Part shown: positions 34,518 to 42,812 of the stretch, in pieces
How the letters are laid out: every line of letters starts with the position of its first letter
Position numbering within the stretch: the stretch's first letter is position 1
Assembly (NCBI RefSeq): GCF_021044425.1
Contig: NZ_JAJNEC010000005.1
Coordinates: 1,364,001 to 1,428,000, forward strand
DNA from: Niabella pedocola
GTDB taxonomy: Bacteria; Bacteroidota; Bacteroidia; Chitinophagales; Chitinophagaceae
DNA: 64,000 nt
Reading direction: 5' to 3'
Made by a program: the position numbers and the translations under genes
Notes under the pieces: model-generated
Database searches by the model: none
What the model saw: only the letters and a program-made list of their open reading frames with translations
Told to the model about the DNA's origin: nothing

Positions 34518-35404
34518 GCCATCAACTATCAGATATCAGCCATCAGACATCAGATACCAGGTATCAGCCATCAGGCGTCAGAAATGATGCAGCGCCTATC
34601 GGGGTTTTTGATTCCGGTTATGGCGGATTAACCGTGCTGAAGGAACTGGTAAAGGTGCTGCCCCAATATGATTACCTGTATCTGGGCGACAATGGCCGTG
34701 CACCCTATGGTAACCGCTCTTTTGAAACGGTATATGAATATACCCTGCAATGTGTACAATGGTTTTTTGAGCAGGGCTGCAGCCTGGTGATCCTTGCCTG
34801 TAATACGGCTTCTGCCAAGGCACTGCGCAGCATCCAGCAAAATGACCTGCCCCGGATTGCTCCGGATAAACGGGTACTGGGCGTGATCCGCCCAACAACC
34901 GAGGTCATCGGCGAATACTCTGAAAACGGCGAAATCGGCATCCTGGCAACAAAGGGTACCGTCAATTCCGGCTCTTATCCCATCGAGATCCATAAGTTTT
35001 TCCCCGAAGCGCGGGTATACCAGGAAGCCTGTCCCATGTGGGTACCCATTGTGGAGAACAATGAGATCGATACGCCCGGCGCTGATTTCTTTATAAAAAA
35101 GAACCTGCATGCACTGTTTCACAAAGGCCCTAAAGTGGATGCGGTATTGCTGGCCTGCACCCATTACCCGCTACTAAAAGATAAGATACAGGAGCATTTG
35201 CCGATTGACGTAAAACTGGTCTCCCAGGGCGAACTCGTGGCCAATAGCCTGGCCGACTACCTGCGCCGGCACCCGGAAATGGAACAGCGCTGCAGCAAGA
35301 ACGGCCGGCAACAATTCTTTACCACGGACGCTACCGAAGATTTTGACAATCATGGCACCCTTTTTTTCGGGGCGCCGGTCAGCAGCACCCATATCGTTTT
35401 ATAA
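34514..35404 (+). CDS. murI: Glutamate racemase with a repeat-derived N-terminus
   Basis: 296 residues. It makes D-glutamate for peptidoglycan. The family body starts near residue 28 (PIGVFDSGYGGLTVLKEL). The two catalytic Cys are in LACNTASA (Cys96) and LACTHYPLL, with Asp33-Ser34 in the first motif. The first 24 residues (Ser, His, Gln and Asp rich) are not part of the family and are encoded by a degenerate ATCAG word repeat (34517-34584). The ATG at 34514 overlaps the murA stop; no other ATG in frame precedes the conserved body, so the extension is probably translated unless a non-ATG codon near residue 25 is used. Confidence 0.93.
   Translation: MSHQLSDISHQTSDTRYQPSGVRNDAAPIGVFDSGYGGLTVLKELVKVLPQYDYLYLGDNGRAPYGNRSFETVYEYTLQCVQWFFEQGCSLVILACNTASAKALRSIQQNDLPRIAPDKRVLGVIRPTTEVIGEYSENGEIGILATKGTVNSGSYPIEIHKFFPEARVYQEACPMWVPIVENNEIDTPGADFFIKKNLHALFHKGPKVDAVLLACTHYPLLKDKIQEHLPIDVKLVSQGELVANSLADYLRRHPEMEQRCSKNGRQQFFTTDATEDFDNHGTLFFGAPVSSTHIVL
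34517..34584 (+). repeat. ATCAG word repeat at the murI 5-prime end
   Basis: About ten words of the form xATCAG or close variants follow one another in 68 bases (TATCAG, CATCAG, TACCAG, GTATCAG, GCGTCAG). The repeat starts right after the murI ATG and is read in frame. Confidence 0.7.
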
Positions 35405-35512
35405 AATCAACGGCCGCAGTACAACCCCGGTGTTCAGGGTGATTGGAATTCAGCCGATTTCTGCTAACTTCAGGAATCAATCGTACTATTTTTTATCAAA
35501 AAACGGAATGTG

Positions 35513-36376
35513 ATGAACAGAAGTGCCTTTCTCAAAACAATTGCCGCAGGTACAGCGGGTTTATATACAACAAACCTGTTTGCAGGCAGCGTAAAGAAAA
35601 AATACATGGCCATGCAATTGTTCTCGGTAAGAGAAGCCGTGGCAAAGAACCTGGAAGGCACGTTGGAAAAGCTGGTCGGGATCGGCTATAATGAACTGGA
35701 AATTTATGGCTATGACGGAAGCTTCTTTGGTAAAACCCGGGCCGAATTCAGCTCCATTTTAAAAAATACCGGTGTAAAAGTGGTCAGCTCCCATCACCTT
35801 ACCGGATTCCAGGTAAAATCGAAAGGAACCTTAAAAAACGGCTGGGAACAAGCGGTAGAAGACCTGCATGCCATCGGGGCCCGGTATATGGCCTGCGCCT
35901 ATTTATTCCCCGAAGAAAGAACCCCTGAGATTTATGCGGCGCTTCCGGACCTGCTCAACAAATCTGGTGAAAAAGCCGCCGCTGCCGGGATGGGATTTGC
36001 TTACCATAACCACGATTTTGAATTCGAAAAATATAATAATACACTGGTATACGACCATTTAATAACCAATACCAACCCCAAACTGGTAAATATGGAGCTG
36101 GATCTTTACTGGATCAGCAAGGCGGGGCAAGATCCCGTGGCGTATTTTAACAAATACCCGGGCCGGTTCCCGCTTTGGCATGTAAAGGATATGGAAGCCG
36201 GAACAGGGGCCATTACCGAAGTGGGCCATGGCACCATTGATTTTGACCGGATCTTTGCCGCAAGAAAAACGGCCGGCCTGAAGAAATGGTTTGTAGAACA
36301 GGACACCAGTAAGGGCGATATGTTTGAAAGCCTGAAGTTCAGCCATGACCACCTGGCAACAAAAAAATACATTTAA
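35513..36376 (+). CDS. Sugar phosphate isomerase/epimerase-like TIM-barrel protein
   Basis: 287 residues. The start MNRSAFLKTIAAGTAGL is a twin-arginine-like or Sec export signal of the kind common on Bacteroidota sugar isomerase-like proteins. The TIM-barrel body matches the xylose-isomerase-like superfamily: MQLFSVREAVAKNLEGTLEKLV, GIGYNELEIYGYDG, FAYHNHDFEF, NMELDLYWISKAGQDP and LWHVKDMEAG carry the metal-binding His, Glu and Asp. It may isomerise or epimerise an oxidised sugar in the periplasm. It is 108 bases downstream of murI, possibly in a separate unit. A GTG directly before the ATG is an alternative start. Confidence 0.82.
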   Translation: MNRSAFLKTIAAGTAGLYTTNLFAGSVKKKYMAMQLFSVREAVAKNLEGTLEKLVGIGYNELEIYGYDGSFFGKTRAEFSSILKNTGVKVVSSHHLTGFQVKSKGTLKNGWEQAVEDLHAIGARYMACAYLFPEERTPEIYAALPDLLNKSGEKAAAAGMGFAYHNHDFEFEKYNNTLVYDHLITNTNPKLVNMELDLYWISKAGQDPVAYFNKYPGRFPLWHVKDMEAGTGAITEVGHGTIDFDRIFAARKTAGLKKWFVEQDTSKGDMFESLKFSHDHLATKKYI

Positions 36377-36407
36377 GCCCGGTAGCGCCATTTTCCAGGT
36401 TTTTCCC

Positions 36408-36415
36408 TACCTTTG
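36408..36415 (+). promoter_or_regulatory. Candidate -7 box of rpmH
   Basis: TACCTTTG matches TAnnTTTG exactly, 105 bases upstream of the rpmH start. No clear -33 TTTG is seen. The resulting leader would contain a short GCATG/CATGC hairpin. Confidence 0.4.
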
Positions 36416-36519
36416 CCGTCCTTTCACAAACCAACGGGAGTGGTGTCCTGTGGTTGAAACTTGAAAACCAGCATGTTCTCCCATGCGCATTCAAAAAATA
36501 GTGAAAATTTAAAGATATT

Positions 36520-36675
36520 ATGAAACGTACATTTCAACCCCATCGTCGTCGTCGTAAAACCGTTCATGGTTTTCGTAAACGTATGCAAACTGCTAACGGC
36601 CGTAAAGTACTGGCCAGCCGCCGTGCAAAAGGACGTAAGAAATTAACAGTTTCCGACGAAAGGAAATTGAAGTAA
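36520..36675 (+). CDS. rpmH: 50S ribosomal protein bL34
   Basis: 51 residues, beginning MKRTFQPHRRRRKTVHGFRK and continuing with the conserved RMQTANGRKVLASRRAKGR. Length and sequence are typical of bL34, a small basic protein of the large ribosomal subunit. It is followed 26 bases later by a strong terminator with a GAAA loop. In most bacteria rpmH sits next to rnpA; here the two are 2.8 kb apart with a hydrolase gene between them. Confidence 0.97.
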   Translation: MKRTFQPHRRRRKTVHGFRKRMQTANGRKVLASRRAKGRKKLTVSDERKLK

Positions 36676-36701
36676 GCGATCCAACCGCTTGCAAAAGATG
36701 G

Positions 36702-36729
36702 TAGCTCCGGAAACGGGGCTATTTTTTTT
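36702..36729 (+). terminator. Rho-independent terminator of rpmH
   Basis: Eight-base stem TAGCTCCG / CGGGGCTA (one G-U pair) closed by a GAAA tetraloop and followed by eight T. Confidence 0.92.
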
Positions 36730-36801
36730 GTCATCACTATTGCGCAAACGTTTGCCTCGCCTTCCGCTCCCGGATCCTTAAAAATAGTTGTAAGTTCGGG
36801 A

Positions 36802-39063
36802 ATGCTGAATTTTCTGTACCGCTTGCCCGCGATTGCTTTTTGCACACTTTTTACCTTTTTTGTAACGGCTCAGCCCAGGGCTAAACATAATCTGGAGTTT
36901 GATCACCTGGCGCCCCGCTGGGATGAGGCCATGCCACTGGGCAATGGCATGCTGGGCACATTGGTGTGGCAAAAAAACGACCGGCTGCGGTTGTCGCTGG
37001 ACCGTGCCGACCTCTGGGATGAGCGGAAAGCCCTGGATCTTTCAAAATTCAGTTTCCGCTGGGTAGAGCAGCAGGTATTAAAAAAGGACTATAAACCCGT
37101 ACAGCAATTGGGCGACTGGCCATATGATCATACGCCTTACCCCACCAAACTGCCTGCCGCAGCATTGCAATTCAACCTGAAGGATTTGGGGGCAGTTGTG
37201 TCTAACAAACTGGATATCGCCACTGCGATGAATACCGTTGTCTTTCGGTCCGGCGCCCTATTCCGATCTTATGTACATGCCACTCAGCAAGCAGGGTATT
37301 TTGAATTTGAAAATCTACCGGCAACTGTTACGCATCTGCTGATACCGGAACTGGAAATTCACAATTATAACTCCGGGAGGTCGGCCGCAGAAAATGACAA
37401 CAGCCATTCCGGCGAAGGCCTGGAAAAACTGGGGTACGCCAAAGGCACCGTAACCGCTGTCAATAACAGCATCCGCTATCATCAGCCCACCTATCAGCAT
37501 CATTATTTTGAAGTGCTGGTACGCTGGACAAAAACCGGGAACCGGCTCACCGGTGCATGGACCATTTCCAATGATGAGGCGGCCGTATTGCCGGCATCCA
37601 ATCCAACAATAAACGGGCAAAGTCACCGGCAATGGTGGACCCGCTTCTGGAGCCAATCTGCCGTGCAGCTGCCGGACGCCGCTATTGAAAAACAGTATTA
37701 CCTGGAGTTGTATAAGCTGGGTGCTGTAAGCCGTAAGGGTGCCCCGGCAATAACCTTACAAGCCGTTTGGACCGCCGATAACGGCAGTTTGCCGCCATGG
37801 AAGGGCGATTTTCACAATGATCTGAATACACAGCTCAGCTACTGGCCCGCTTACACGGGAAACCACCTGCAGGAGGCGGCCACATTTACCGACTGGCTTT
37901 GGAAAATACGGCAAAAAAACCTGCAATATACCCGTCAGTACTTTGAAGTGGCCGGTTTAAATGTTCCCGGGGTGGTTACGTTGAACGGCGATCCTATGGG
38001 CGGCTGGATCCAGTATTCCTTATCGCCTACGGTGGGTGCCTGGTGCGCCCAGCACTTTTACTGGCAGTGGAAGTATTCAATGGATGATGTGTTTCTGAAA
38101 ACCCGTGCGTACCCGTATATTCATGATGCAGCCGTTTACCTGGAACAGATCACCCGGTTGCAGCACGGCGTACGAAAGCTTCCGCTCAGCTCCAGTCCGG
38201 AATATAACGATAACGCCATTACCGCCTGGTTCCTCGACTGGACCAATTATGACCTGGCACTGGCGAAATTCCTCTTCACCGCAGCTGCGGAAACGGCAGC
38301 GGCCATGAAGCAGCCCGCGGAGGCGGCACGATGGAAGCAAACACTTGCTGAACTTCCCGCATATAACGTGAACGAAACCGGTTTAACCGTTGCACCCGGA
38401 CAAAATATGGAATCCTCGCATCGCCATTTTTCTCCCTATATGGCCATTTATCCGTTAGCATTACTGGATGTAAATCGTCCGGAAGATAAAAACATCCTCG
38501 AAAAATCACTCAGGCATATTGAGGCAAAAGGCACCCGCGCCTGGTGCGGGTATTCATTCAGCTGGATGGCCTCGCTGTATGCCCGGGCCTACCAGGCCGA
38601 CAGTGCGCTGCGGCAACTGCAGATTTTTGCCGCCAATTTTTGTTCATCCAACAGCTTCCACCTGAACGGAGATCAGAAAGGCGGACAGTATTCCGGCTTC
38701 ACGTACCGGCCATTTACCCTCGAAGGCAACTTCGCCTTTGCACAGGGCGTGCAGGAGTTATTGCTGCAAAGCAGGCAGGGCTATGCGGAGGTTTTCCCGG
38801 CCGTTCCTTCCGGTTGGAAAAACATCCGTTTTACCAACCTCCGTACCGAAGGCGCTTTTCTCGTAAGTGGTCAAATGGAAAAGGGAGCCATAAGCAGCAT
38901 CAAAATAGTAGCAGAAAAAGGCGGGCGGGCGTTATTCAAACTTCCCTTTTCCAAATGCAGGATCCTTTCACAGCAAAACATGCAATTAAAGCAAACCCGT
39001 AACGGCTTTGTAGAACTGCAGGGCAAACCCGGCGGAATGGTAGTGCTTGGCAGTGCAAATTAA
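36802..39063 (+). CDS. GH95-like glycoside hydrolase
   Basis: 753 residues with a signal peptide (ending FVTAQ). The N-terminal beta domain opens with HLAPRWDEAMPLGNGMLGTLVW, typical of GH95 (alpha-L-fucosidase and alpha-L-galactosidase) proteins, and the (alpha/alpha)6 barrel is marked by HNDLNTQLSYWPAYTGNH, LSPTVGAWCAQHFYWQWKY and YPYIHDAAVYL. In characterised GH95 enzymes the first of these motifs carries two Asn; here the pair reads D-L-N, so specificity or mechanism may differ. It should act on terminal deoxy-sugars or galactose residues of a glycan outside the cytoplasm. It has its own region between the rpmH terminator and rnpA and no Sus genes beside it. Confidence 0.82.
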   Translation: MLNFLYRLPAIAFCTLFTFFVTAQPRAKHNLEFDHLAPRWDEAMPLGNGMLGTLVWQKNDRLRLSLDRADLWDERKALDLSKFSFRWVEQQVLKKDYKPVQQLGDWPYDHTPYPTKLPAAALQFNLKDLGAVVSNKLDIATAMNTVVFRSGALFRSYVHATQQAGYFEFENLPATVTHLLIPELEIHNYNSGRSAAENDNSHSGEGLEKLGYAKGTVTAVNNSIRYHQPTYQHHYFEVLVRWTKTGNRLTGAWTISNDEAAVLPASNPTINGQSHRQWWTRFWSQSAVQLPDAAIEKQYYLELYKLGAVSRKGAPAITLQAVWTADNGSLPPWKGDFHNDLNTQLSYWPAYTGNHLQEAATFTDWLWKIRQKNLQYTRQYFEVAGLNVPGVVTLNGDPMGGWIQYSLSPTVGAWCAQHFYWQWKYSMDDVFLKTRAYPYIHDAAVYLEQITRLQHGVRKLPLSSSPEYNDNAITAWFLDWTNYDLALAKFLFTAAAETAAAMKQPAEAARWKQTLAELPAYNVNETGLTVAPGQNMESSHRHFSPYMAIYPLALLDVNRPEDKNILEKSLRHIEAKGTRAWCGYSFSWMASLYARAYQADSALRQLQIFAANFCSSNSFHLNGDQKGGQYSGFTYRPFTLEGNFAFAQGVQELLLQSRQGYAEVFPAVPSGWKNIRFTNLRTEGAFLVSGQMEKGAISSIKIVAEKGGRALFKLPFSKCRILSQQNMQLKQTRNGFVELQGKPGGMVVLGSAN

Positions 39064-39163
39064 CCCATGCCCGGTTGCGGAATATGATTATTGAGTGATC
39101 GCCTGGTACTGTTATCTGCTTTACTTGCGTCGCACCCTTTGACTTCAGCACTTCTATCGGCTA

Positions 39164-39239
39164 TTAAAGCCGGTCACTTTATGGGGTAAGGAACGCTGGT
39201 TTGTATATAAATGAATGCCGTTTCCTTCACCGGCTTTAA
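39164..39239. other. Structured intergenic element between the GH95 gene and rnpA
   Basis: TTAAAGCCGGT (39164-39174) is inverted perfectly at 39229-39239, and inside it AAGGAACG pairs with CGTTTCCTT apart from one extra base, so the element can fold into a long two-part hairpin. The rest of the 453-base gap (39064-39516) shows no gene, tRNA or clear terminator. Confidence 0.4.
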
Positions 39240-39497
39240 GTGTGCCCAAAAAAAAGCGCAGAAAAGCACTGAAGGCGCAATCTGAATCTGCGGTCCTGAA
39301 TGGATTGAAAAATGGGAAAGTATTGTTTAAGCAGGAGCTTCAGATGCGCTGGTTAAAAGCGGCGCCTAATCTGCGGCCTTAATTAAGTTGCAAACAAAAA
39401 ATTTTTCAGCATTGAACCCGGATATTATAAAAATCGCCTAAGGAAACGGTATTGATATATAAACGACCGGCAGGCACTGAAACAATGCAGTTCCTCT

Positions 39498-39505
39498 TAT
39501 TTTTG
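39498..39505 (+). promoter_or_regulatory. Candidate -7 box of rnpA
   Basis: TATTTTTG matches TAnnTTTG and ends 11 bases before the TTG start codon. No clear -33 box. Confidence 0.4.
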
Positions 39506-39516
39506 CATTTTATCCA

Positions 39517-39918
39517 TTGCAACAAGCAAAAACATACCCGTTTTCAAAAAGCGCCCGACTAAAAAGCCGTAAAAAATTACAGGAGGTTTTTAGCGAAGGA
39601 AAGCGTTTTCACACCGGTTGTATAAAACTATTGTACCTCGCCGAACCGGCGACGTTGCCGGAAATAAAGTGTGGCGTAGGGGTCAGCAGCCGGTATTTTA
39701 AAAAAGCCGTGGATCGCAACCGTATCAAACGCCTGTTGCGGGAAGCATACCGGTTGCAGCAGGCCGCACTAAAACAAACGGCGCTGCAAACCCAAAGCCG
39801 GGTTTCGTTGTTTTTATTGTTTACCGGGAAAGAACTCCCGGATTATGAAACGGTTTATAAACAAACCGGCCATCTGTTACAAAAATTAGCCAACCGGATC
39901 AATGAAATGGCTCCTTAA
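39517..39918 (+). CDS. rnpA: Ribonuclease P protein component
   Basis: 133 residues, starting at a TTG codon; there is no ATG or GTG in frame near the conserved beginning. The body begins PFSKSARLKSRKKLQEVFSEGKRF and contains the family signature KKAVDRNRIKRLLREAYRL. It binds the RNase P RNA and helps process tRNA 5-prime ends. The yidD gene starts inside its last codons, a standard Bacteroidota arrangement. The usual partner rpmH is upstream but separated by the GH95-like gene. Confidence 0.93.
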   Translation: MQQAKTYPFSKSARLKSRKKLQEVFSEGKRFHTGCIKLLYLAEPATLPEIKCGVGVSSRYFKKAVDRNRIKRLLREAYRLQQAALKQTALQTQSRVSLFLLFTGKELPDYETVYKQTGHLLQKLANRINEMAP

Positions 39919-40132
39919 AATAACAAGTCTGCCGTTTATCTTACTGATACGGTTCTACCAGTTGGTTATTTCCCCCTGGATGGGACCCAAATGCCGGTAC
40001 ACTCCCACCTGCAGTCATTATTCGTTAGAGGCCTTTAAAAAATATGGCCCCTTTAAAGGATTCTGGCTTTCTATAAAACGCATTTCCCGCTGCCATCCCT
40101 GGGGAGGAAGCGGGTATGATCCCGTGCCCTAG
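39902..40132 (+). CDS. yidD: Membrane protein insertion efficiency factor YidD
   Basis: 76 residues, beginning MKWLLKITSLPFILLIRFYQ, with the family motif LVISPWMGPKCRYTPTCSHY and CHPWGGSGYDPVP. It is an inner-membrane-associated protein thought to help YidC insert membrane proteins. It overlaps rnpA by 17 bases. The stop codon lies in a perfect 14-base palindrome (40127-40140). Confidence 0.95.
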   Translation: MKWLLKITSLPFILLIRFYQLVISPWMGPKCRYTPTCSHYSLEAFKKYGPFKGFWLSIKRISRCHPWGGSGYDPVP

Positions 40133-40143
40133 CGCTAGGGGCC

Positions 40144-40237
40144 GTTTCAGGTTTCATGTTCCAACCTAAAACAACCCTGAAGATTATGGGATACATCGAG
40201 CATAAAAAGTCTTAAACCTGAAACATTAAACCTTAAA
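40144..40237. repeat. Word repeat and inverted repeat upstream of acpS
   Basis: TTTCAGGTTT near 40145-40154 is inverted as AAACCTGAAA near 40214-40223. The block also contains AAACATTAAACCTTAAAC words. It ends 9 bases before the acpS ATG. A related GTTCAATGTTTAAGGTTC stretch lies upstream of nrdA (about 12458-12480). Confidence 0.5.
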
Positions 40238-40245
40238 CAAAAGCA

Positions 40246-40620
40246 ATGATCACCGGACTGGGACTTGACGTCATCGAAACCGAACGCGTAGCAGAAAAGA
40301 TCCAAAAGGAACAGGGCTTCCGCGAACTGGTTTTCTCTGCAGAAGAGATTGCCTATTGTGAGCCCAAGGCGCACAAATATGAACATTACGCCGCCCGCTT
40401 TGCGGCCAAGGAAGCGTTGTTTAAAGCCCTGGGAACCGGTTGGGTTACGGGTACCGCATTTAATGAAGTTGCCATTTTGGGCGATGAAAACGGGAAGCCG
40501 GTACTGCAATTGAACGGTCAAACTGCGCACACCCTGCAACACCTGGATCTGAAAAAAGTAAGCGTATCGCTCAGCCACCTGAAAAATATTGCCGCTGCTG
40601 TAGTCATCATCGAAGCGTAA
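40246..40620 (+). CDS. acpS: Holo-[acyl-carrier-protein] synthase
   Basis: 124 residues, the normal AcpS size. It transfers 4-phosphopantetheine from CoA to the Ser of acyl carrier protein. The magnesium-binding motifs are present: GLGLDVIETERV with Asp9 and RFAAKEALFKALGTG with the conserved Glu. It is preceded by a word-repeat block that may form a hairpin in the leader. It could serve fatty acid synthesis or the aryl-polyene-like pathway suggested by genes further on. Confidence 0.95.
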   Translation: MITGLGLDVIETERVAEKIQKEQGFRELVFSAEEIAYCEPKAHKYEHYAARFAAKEALFKALGTGWVTGTAFNEVAILGDENGKPVLQLNGQTAHTLQHLDLKKVSVSLSHLKNIAAAVVIIEA

Positions 40621-40725
40621 CCTGCCCCTGCCTGAGCAACCCGGCCAAACGGCCGGTTCCACCGCATCATTCCGGGCGTTTTCCCTCCTTTTGCGTTAAT
40701 AATCACCTATTTTTACATTAAGTTT

Positions 40726-42471
40726 GTGGTGGTGAAACTTCTATTTTGTCTCTGCCTGATTGCAATATGTCCGCCCTCGGCTGCCCAGGATACTGATATT
40801 ATTCCTTATCTGGAAGCATGGAAGGTTTCAAACCGGTCGCAAAGCTACCGGGCACAGGTATTTTTTGACTCCCTCCGTATCCATAAAAGCGAAATCATCT
40901 ACCGGAAAAAGTACCTGGATCATATTGCAAAGCTCCGCCAGTATCTGCAGCATAACCCAAACCGGCGATTAGAGGTCCGGCTGATGATGTTTGAGATCAT
41001 GGCGGGCAGGGAATACCAGATAGAAAACCGATATTATACGACCATTGATGAGGCCATAAAAAAAGCCTACCCCTTGCGGGACGACCAGCTCAATGCCGAA
41101 CTCTACAGCATCCGGGCAGACATTCCTCCCGCACCGGAAACGCATCTTTTGTATAACTTAAAGGCCATTGAAATCCAGCGCAGGATCGGGTTTGAGCACT
41201 TTCCATATGTTCAGAACCGTTTTTTTGGAGTGAGTTATGTGTTATATGGTCAGGGCGATTACATACAGGCCATTGCATACGGCCGTCAGTGTCTTAAGAA
41301 ATGGGAACTGGATACCGCGCACCGTGACCCCAGGGTTTTTATTTTTCAATGCGATATCCTGGGAGCCGCTTATAAAAAGCTCAACCAGTTCGATAGTGTG
41401 AGGAAGTATTATAACCGGATACTCCAGGCATTAAATCAGGAACCAGATCAAAAGGTAGCCTCGCTTTGGCGGGGAATCGCCCTGGGAAACATCGGGCAAA
41501 CCTATACAAAAGAGCTACGTTTTTCGGAGGCGCTGCCGCTACTGACCGAATACCTGCAAAACAGCCTGGCTTACCCCGATTCACTCAATATTGCGATGGC
41601 CCAAAATGCCTTTGCCTCCTTTTATTTCCAGCAAAAAAGATATGATCAGGCCCTGCTTGCAGCAAGGCAGGCCTGGCAGATCGCAAACCGCCAGCATATT
41701 TATGCAGAACTGACCACTTCAGCCGACCTTTTGAGTGCCATTTGCCGGCAAACCGGACAGGCGGACAGTGCCTTTTATTACCACGAACGTTCCGATAGTT
41801 TTAAGGAAATTACAAGGGAACGGATTAAAAAAAGAGAGCTGTCCGTAGTCAACGCCCAGATCGCTTTTGACAACCTCAGGTATTCGCTGGTGTTGACTCA
41901 ATCGCTGGCTAATAAGGAAAAAAGCATTCGAAACGCCGTTCTGGCGGGCATCGTACTGCTTACTGTCATTGCACTGTTATTGTACAACCGGAAGCGGGTA
42001 AAAGACCAGTATCAAATGCGCGTTATGGCACTAAAGCATGATGCTGCAAAAAGGGATATCCAGGAAGCCAGGGAAAAGATATCCGTTTTCACCAATAACC
42101 TTATTGAAAAAAACGAATTGATCCGGAATTTAGAGCAACAACTGGCCAACACGCGACCCGCCGGATCTGAAATATCAGAACAGTTGCTCAATTACCCGCT
42201 GCTCACCGAAGAAGGATGGGAGCAGTTCCGGAAAGCGTTTACCAAGGTTTATCCCGCGTTCTTCAACAATCTGCGCCGGAATATTGATAACCTTACCCCA
42301 GCCATGGAGCGGCTGGCTGCGCTTGTTTTTTTACAGCTCACCAACTATCAGATCGCCAATACCCTGGGCATCAGCAAAGACAGCGTAGCCCGCAGCAAAC
42401 GCCGTTTACGTACCGGCCTAACCCTGGCTGCAGAGCAGTCCCTGGAAGACTATATAGGCACCCTGGCCTGA
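40726..42471 (+). CDS. Membrane-anchored TPR protein with C-terminal HTH
   Basis: 581 residues. The start is one of three consecutive GTG codons (40726, 40729, 40732) before a signal peptide ending PPSAAQD. TPR-like helices fill about residues 130-370, outside the membrane. One transmembrane helix spans about 404-422 (LAGIVLLTVIALLLYNRKR), then a coiled coil to about 480. A C-terminal domain holds an LuxR-like helix-turn-helix near 535-565 (LTNYQIANTLGISKDSVARSKRRL). This TPR-membrane-HTH plan is common in Bacteroidota and is thought to pass a signal to a cytoplasmic DNA-binding domain. Targets are not known. TAAGTTTG at 40719-40726 resembles a -7 box but overlaps the first start codon. Confidence 0.82.
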   Translation: MVVKLLFCLCLIAICPPSAAQDTDIIPYLEAWKVSNRSQSYRAQVFFDSLRIHKSEIIYRKKYLDHIAKLRQYLQHNPNRRLEVRLMMFEIMAGREYQIENRYYTTIDEAIKKAYPLRDDQLNAELYSIRADIPPAPETHLLYNLKAIEIQRRIGFEHFPYVQNRFFGVSYVLYGQGDYIQAIAYGRQCLKKWELDTAHRDPRVFIFQCDILGAAYKKLNQFDSVRKYYNRILQALNQEPDQKVASLWRGIALGNIGQTYTKELRFSEALPLLTEYLQNSLAYPDSLNIAMAQNAFASFYFQQKRYDQALLAARQAWQIANRQHIYAELTTSADLLSAICRQTGQADSAFYYHERSDSFKEITRERIKKRELSVVNAQIAFDNLRYSLVLTQSLANKEKSIRNAVLAGIVLLTVIALLLYNRKRVKDQYQMRVMALKHDAAKRDIQEAREKISVFTNNLIEKNELIRNLEQQLANTRPAGSEISEQLLNYPLLTEEGWEQFRKAFTKVYPAFFNNLRRNIDNLTPAMERLAALVFLQLTNYQIANTLGISKDSVARSKRRLRTGLTLAAEQSLEDYIGTLA

Positions 42472-42636
42472 AGCCCCGGGGCACCGTCGCAGGATGCCGT
42501 TCCGTATAAAAATTAAATTTAATACATACGCAACTACATACATATCAATAATTTATATAGAGTTCGGAGTTGTCCTTTTTTTGTCCGCCTCTAAACTTGG
42601 AGCGCCCGGGTTTTCCAGGCATCTTTACCAAACAAC

Positions 42637-42744
42637 ATGAAACCAAATCGATCGTTTAATATCACCCTTCTAATCCTCATAGTGGCCATCCTTCTTTTAG
42701 TGGCCGCGTGGATCTACTTTGATCGAAGAATCCGTGCACTTTAA
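42637..42744 (+). CDS. Tiny predicted single-pass membrane protein
   Basis: 35 residues: a short polar head (MKPNRSFN), a continuous hydrophobic helix (ITLLILIVAILLLVAAW) and a basic tail (FDRRIRAL). The topology is a single transmembrane span with a positively charged end. The gene is followed 42 bases later by a good rho-independent terminator at 42787-42812, with no other gene between them and the TPR gene, which supports it being a real transcription unit. Function unknown. The remaining parts of the 636-base region 42472-43107 show nothing else I can support. Confidence 0.5.
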   Translation: MKPNRSFNITLLILIVAILLLVAAWIYFDRRIRAL

Positions 42745-42786
42745 TTCAGACTGGTCAGGGGGTCGCAATCAAAAATCATGCTTCAG

Positions 42787-42812
42787 GCAGGTATTAAATA
42801 CCTGCTTTTTTT
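42787..42812 (+). terminator. Rho-independent terminator after the tiny membrane protein
   Basis: Perfect eight-base stem GCAGGTAT / ATACCTGC with a three-base loop, followed by seven T. Confidence 0.88.

Noticed and set aside
40127..40140. Perfect palindrome CCCTAGCGCTAGGG at the yidD stop codon as a terminator
   Set aside because: No T run on either strand and no loop; not enough to call a terminator.
40719..40726. TAAGTTTG as promoter of the TPR/HTH gene
   Set aside because: It overlaps the first of three GTG starts and lacks a -33 box at the right distance; kept only as a remark in the gene entry and the leaderless finding.
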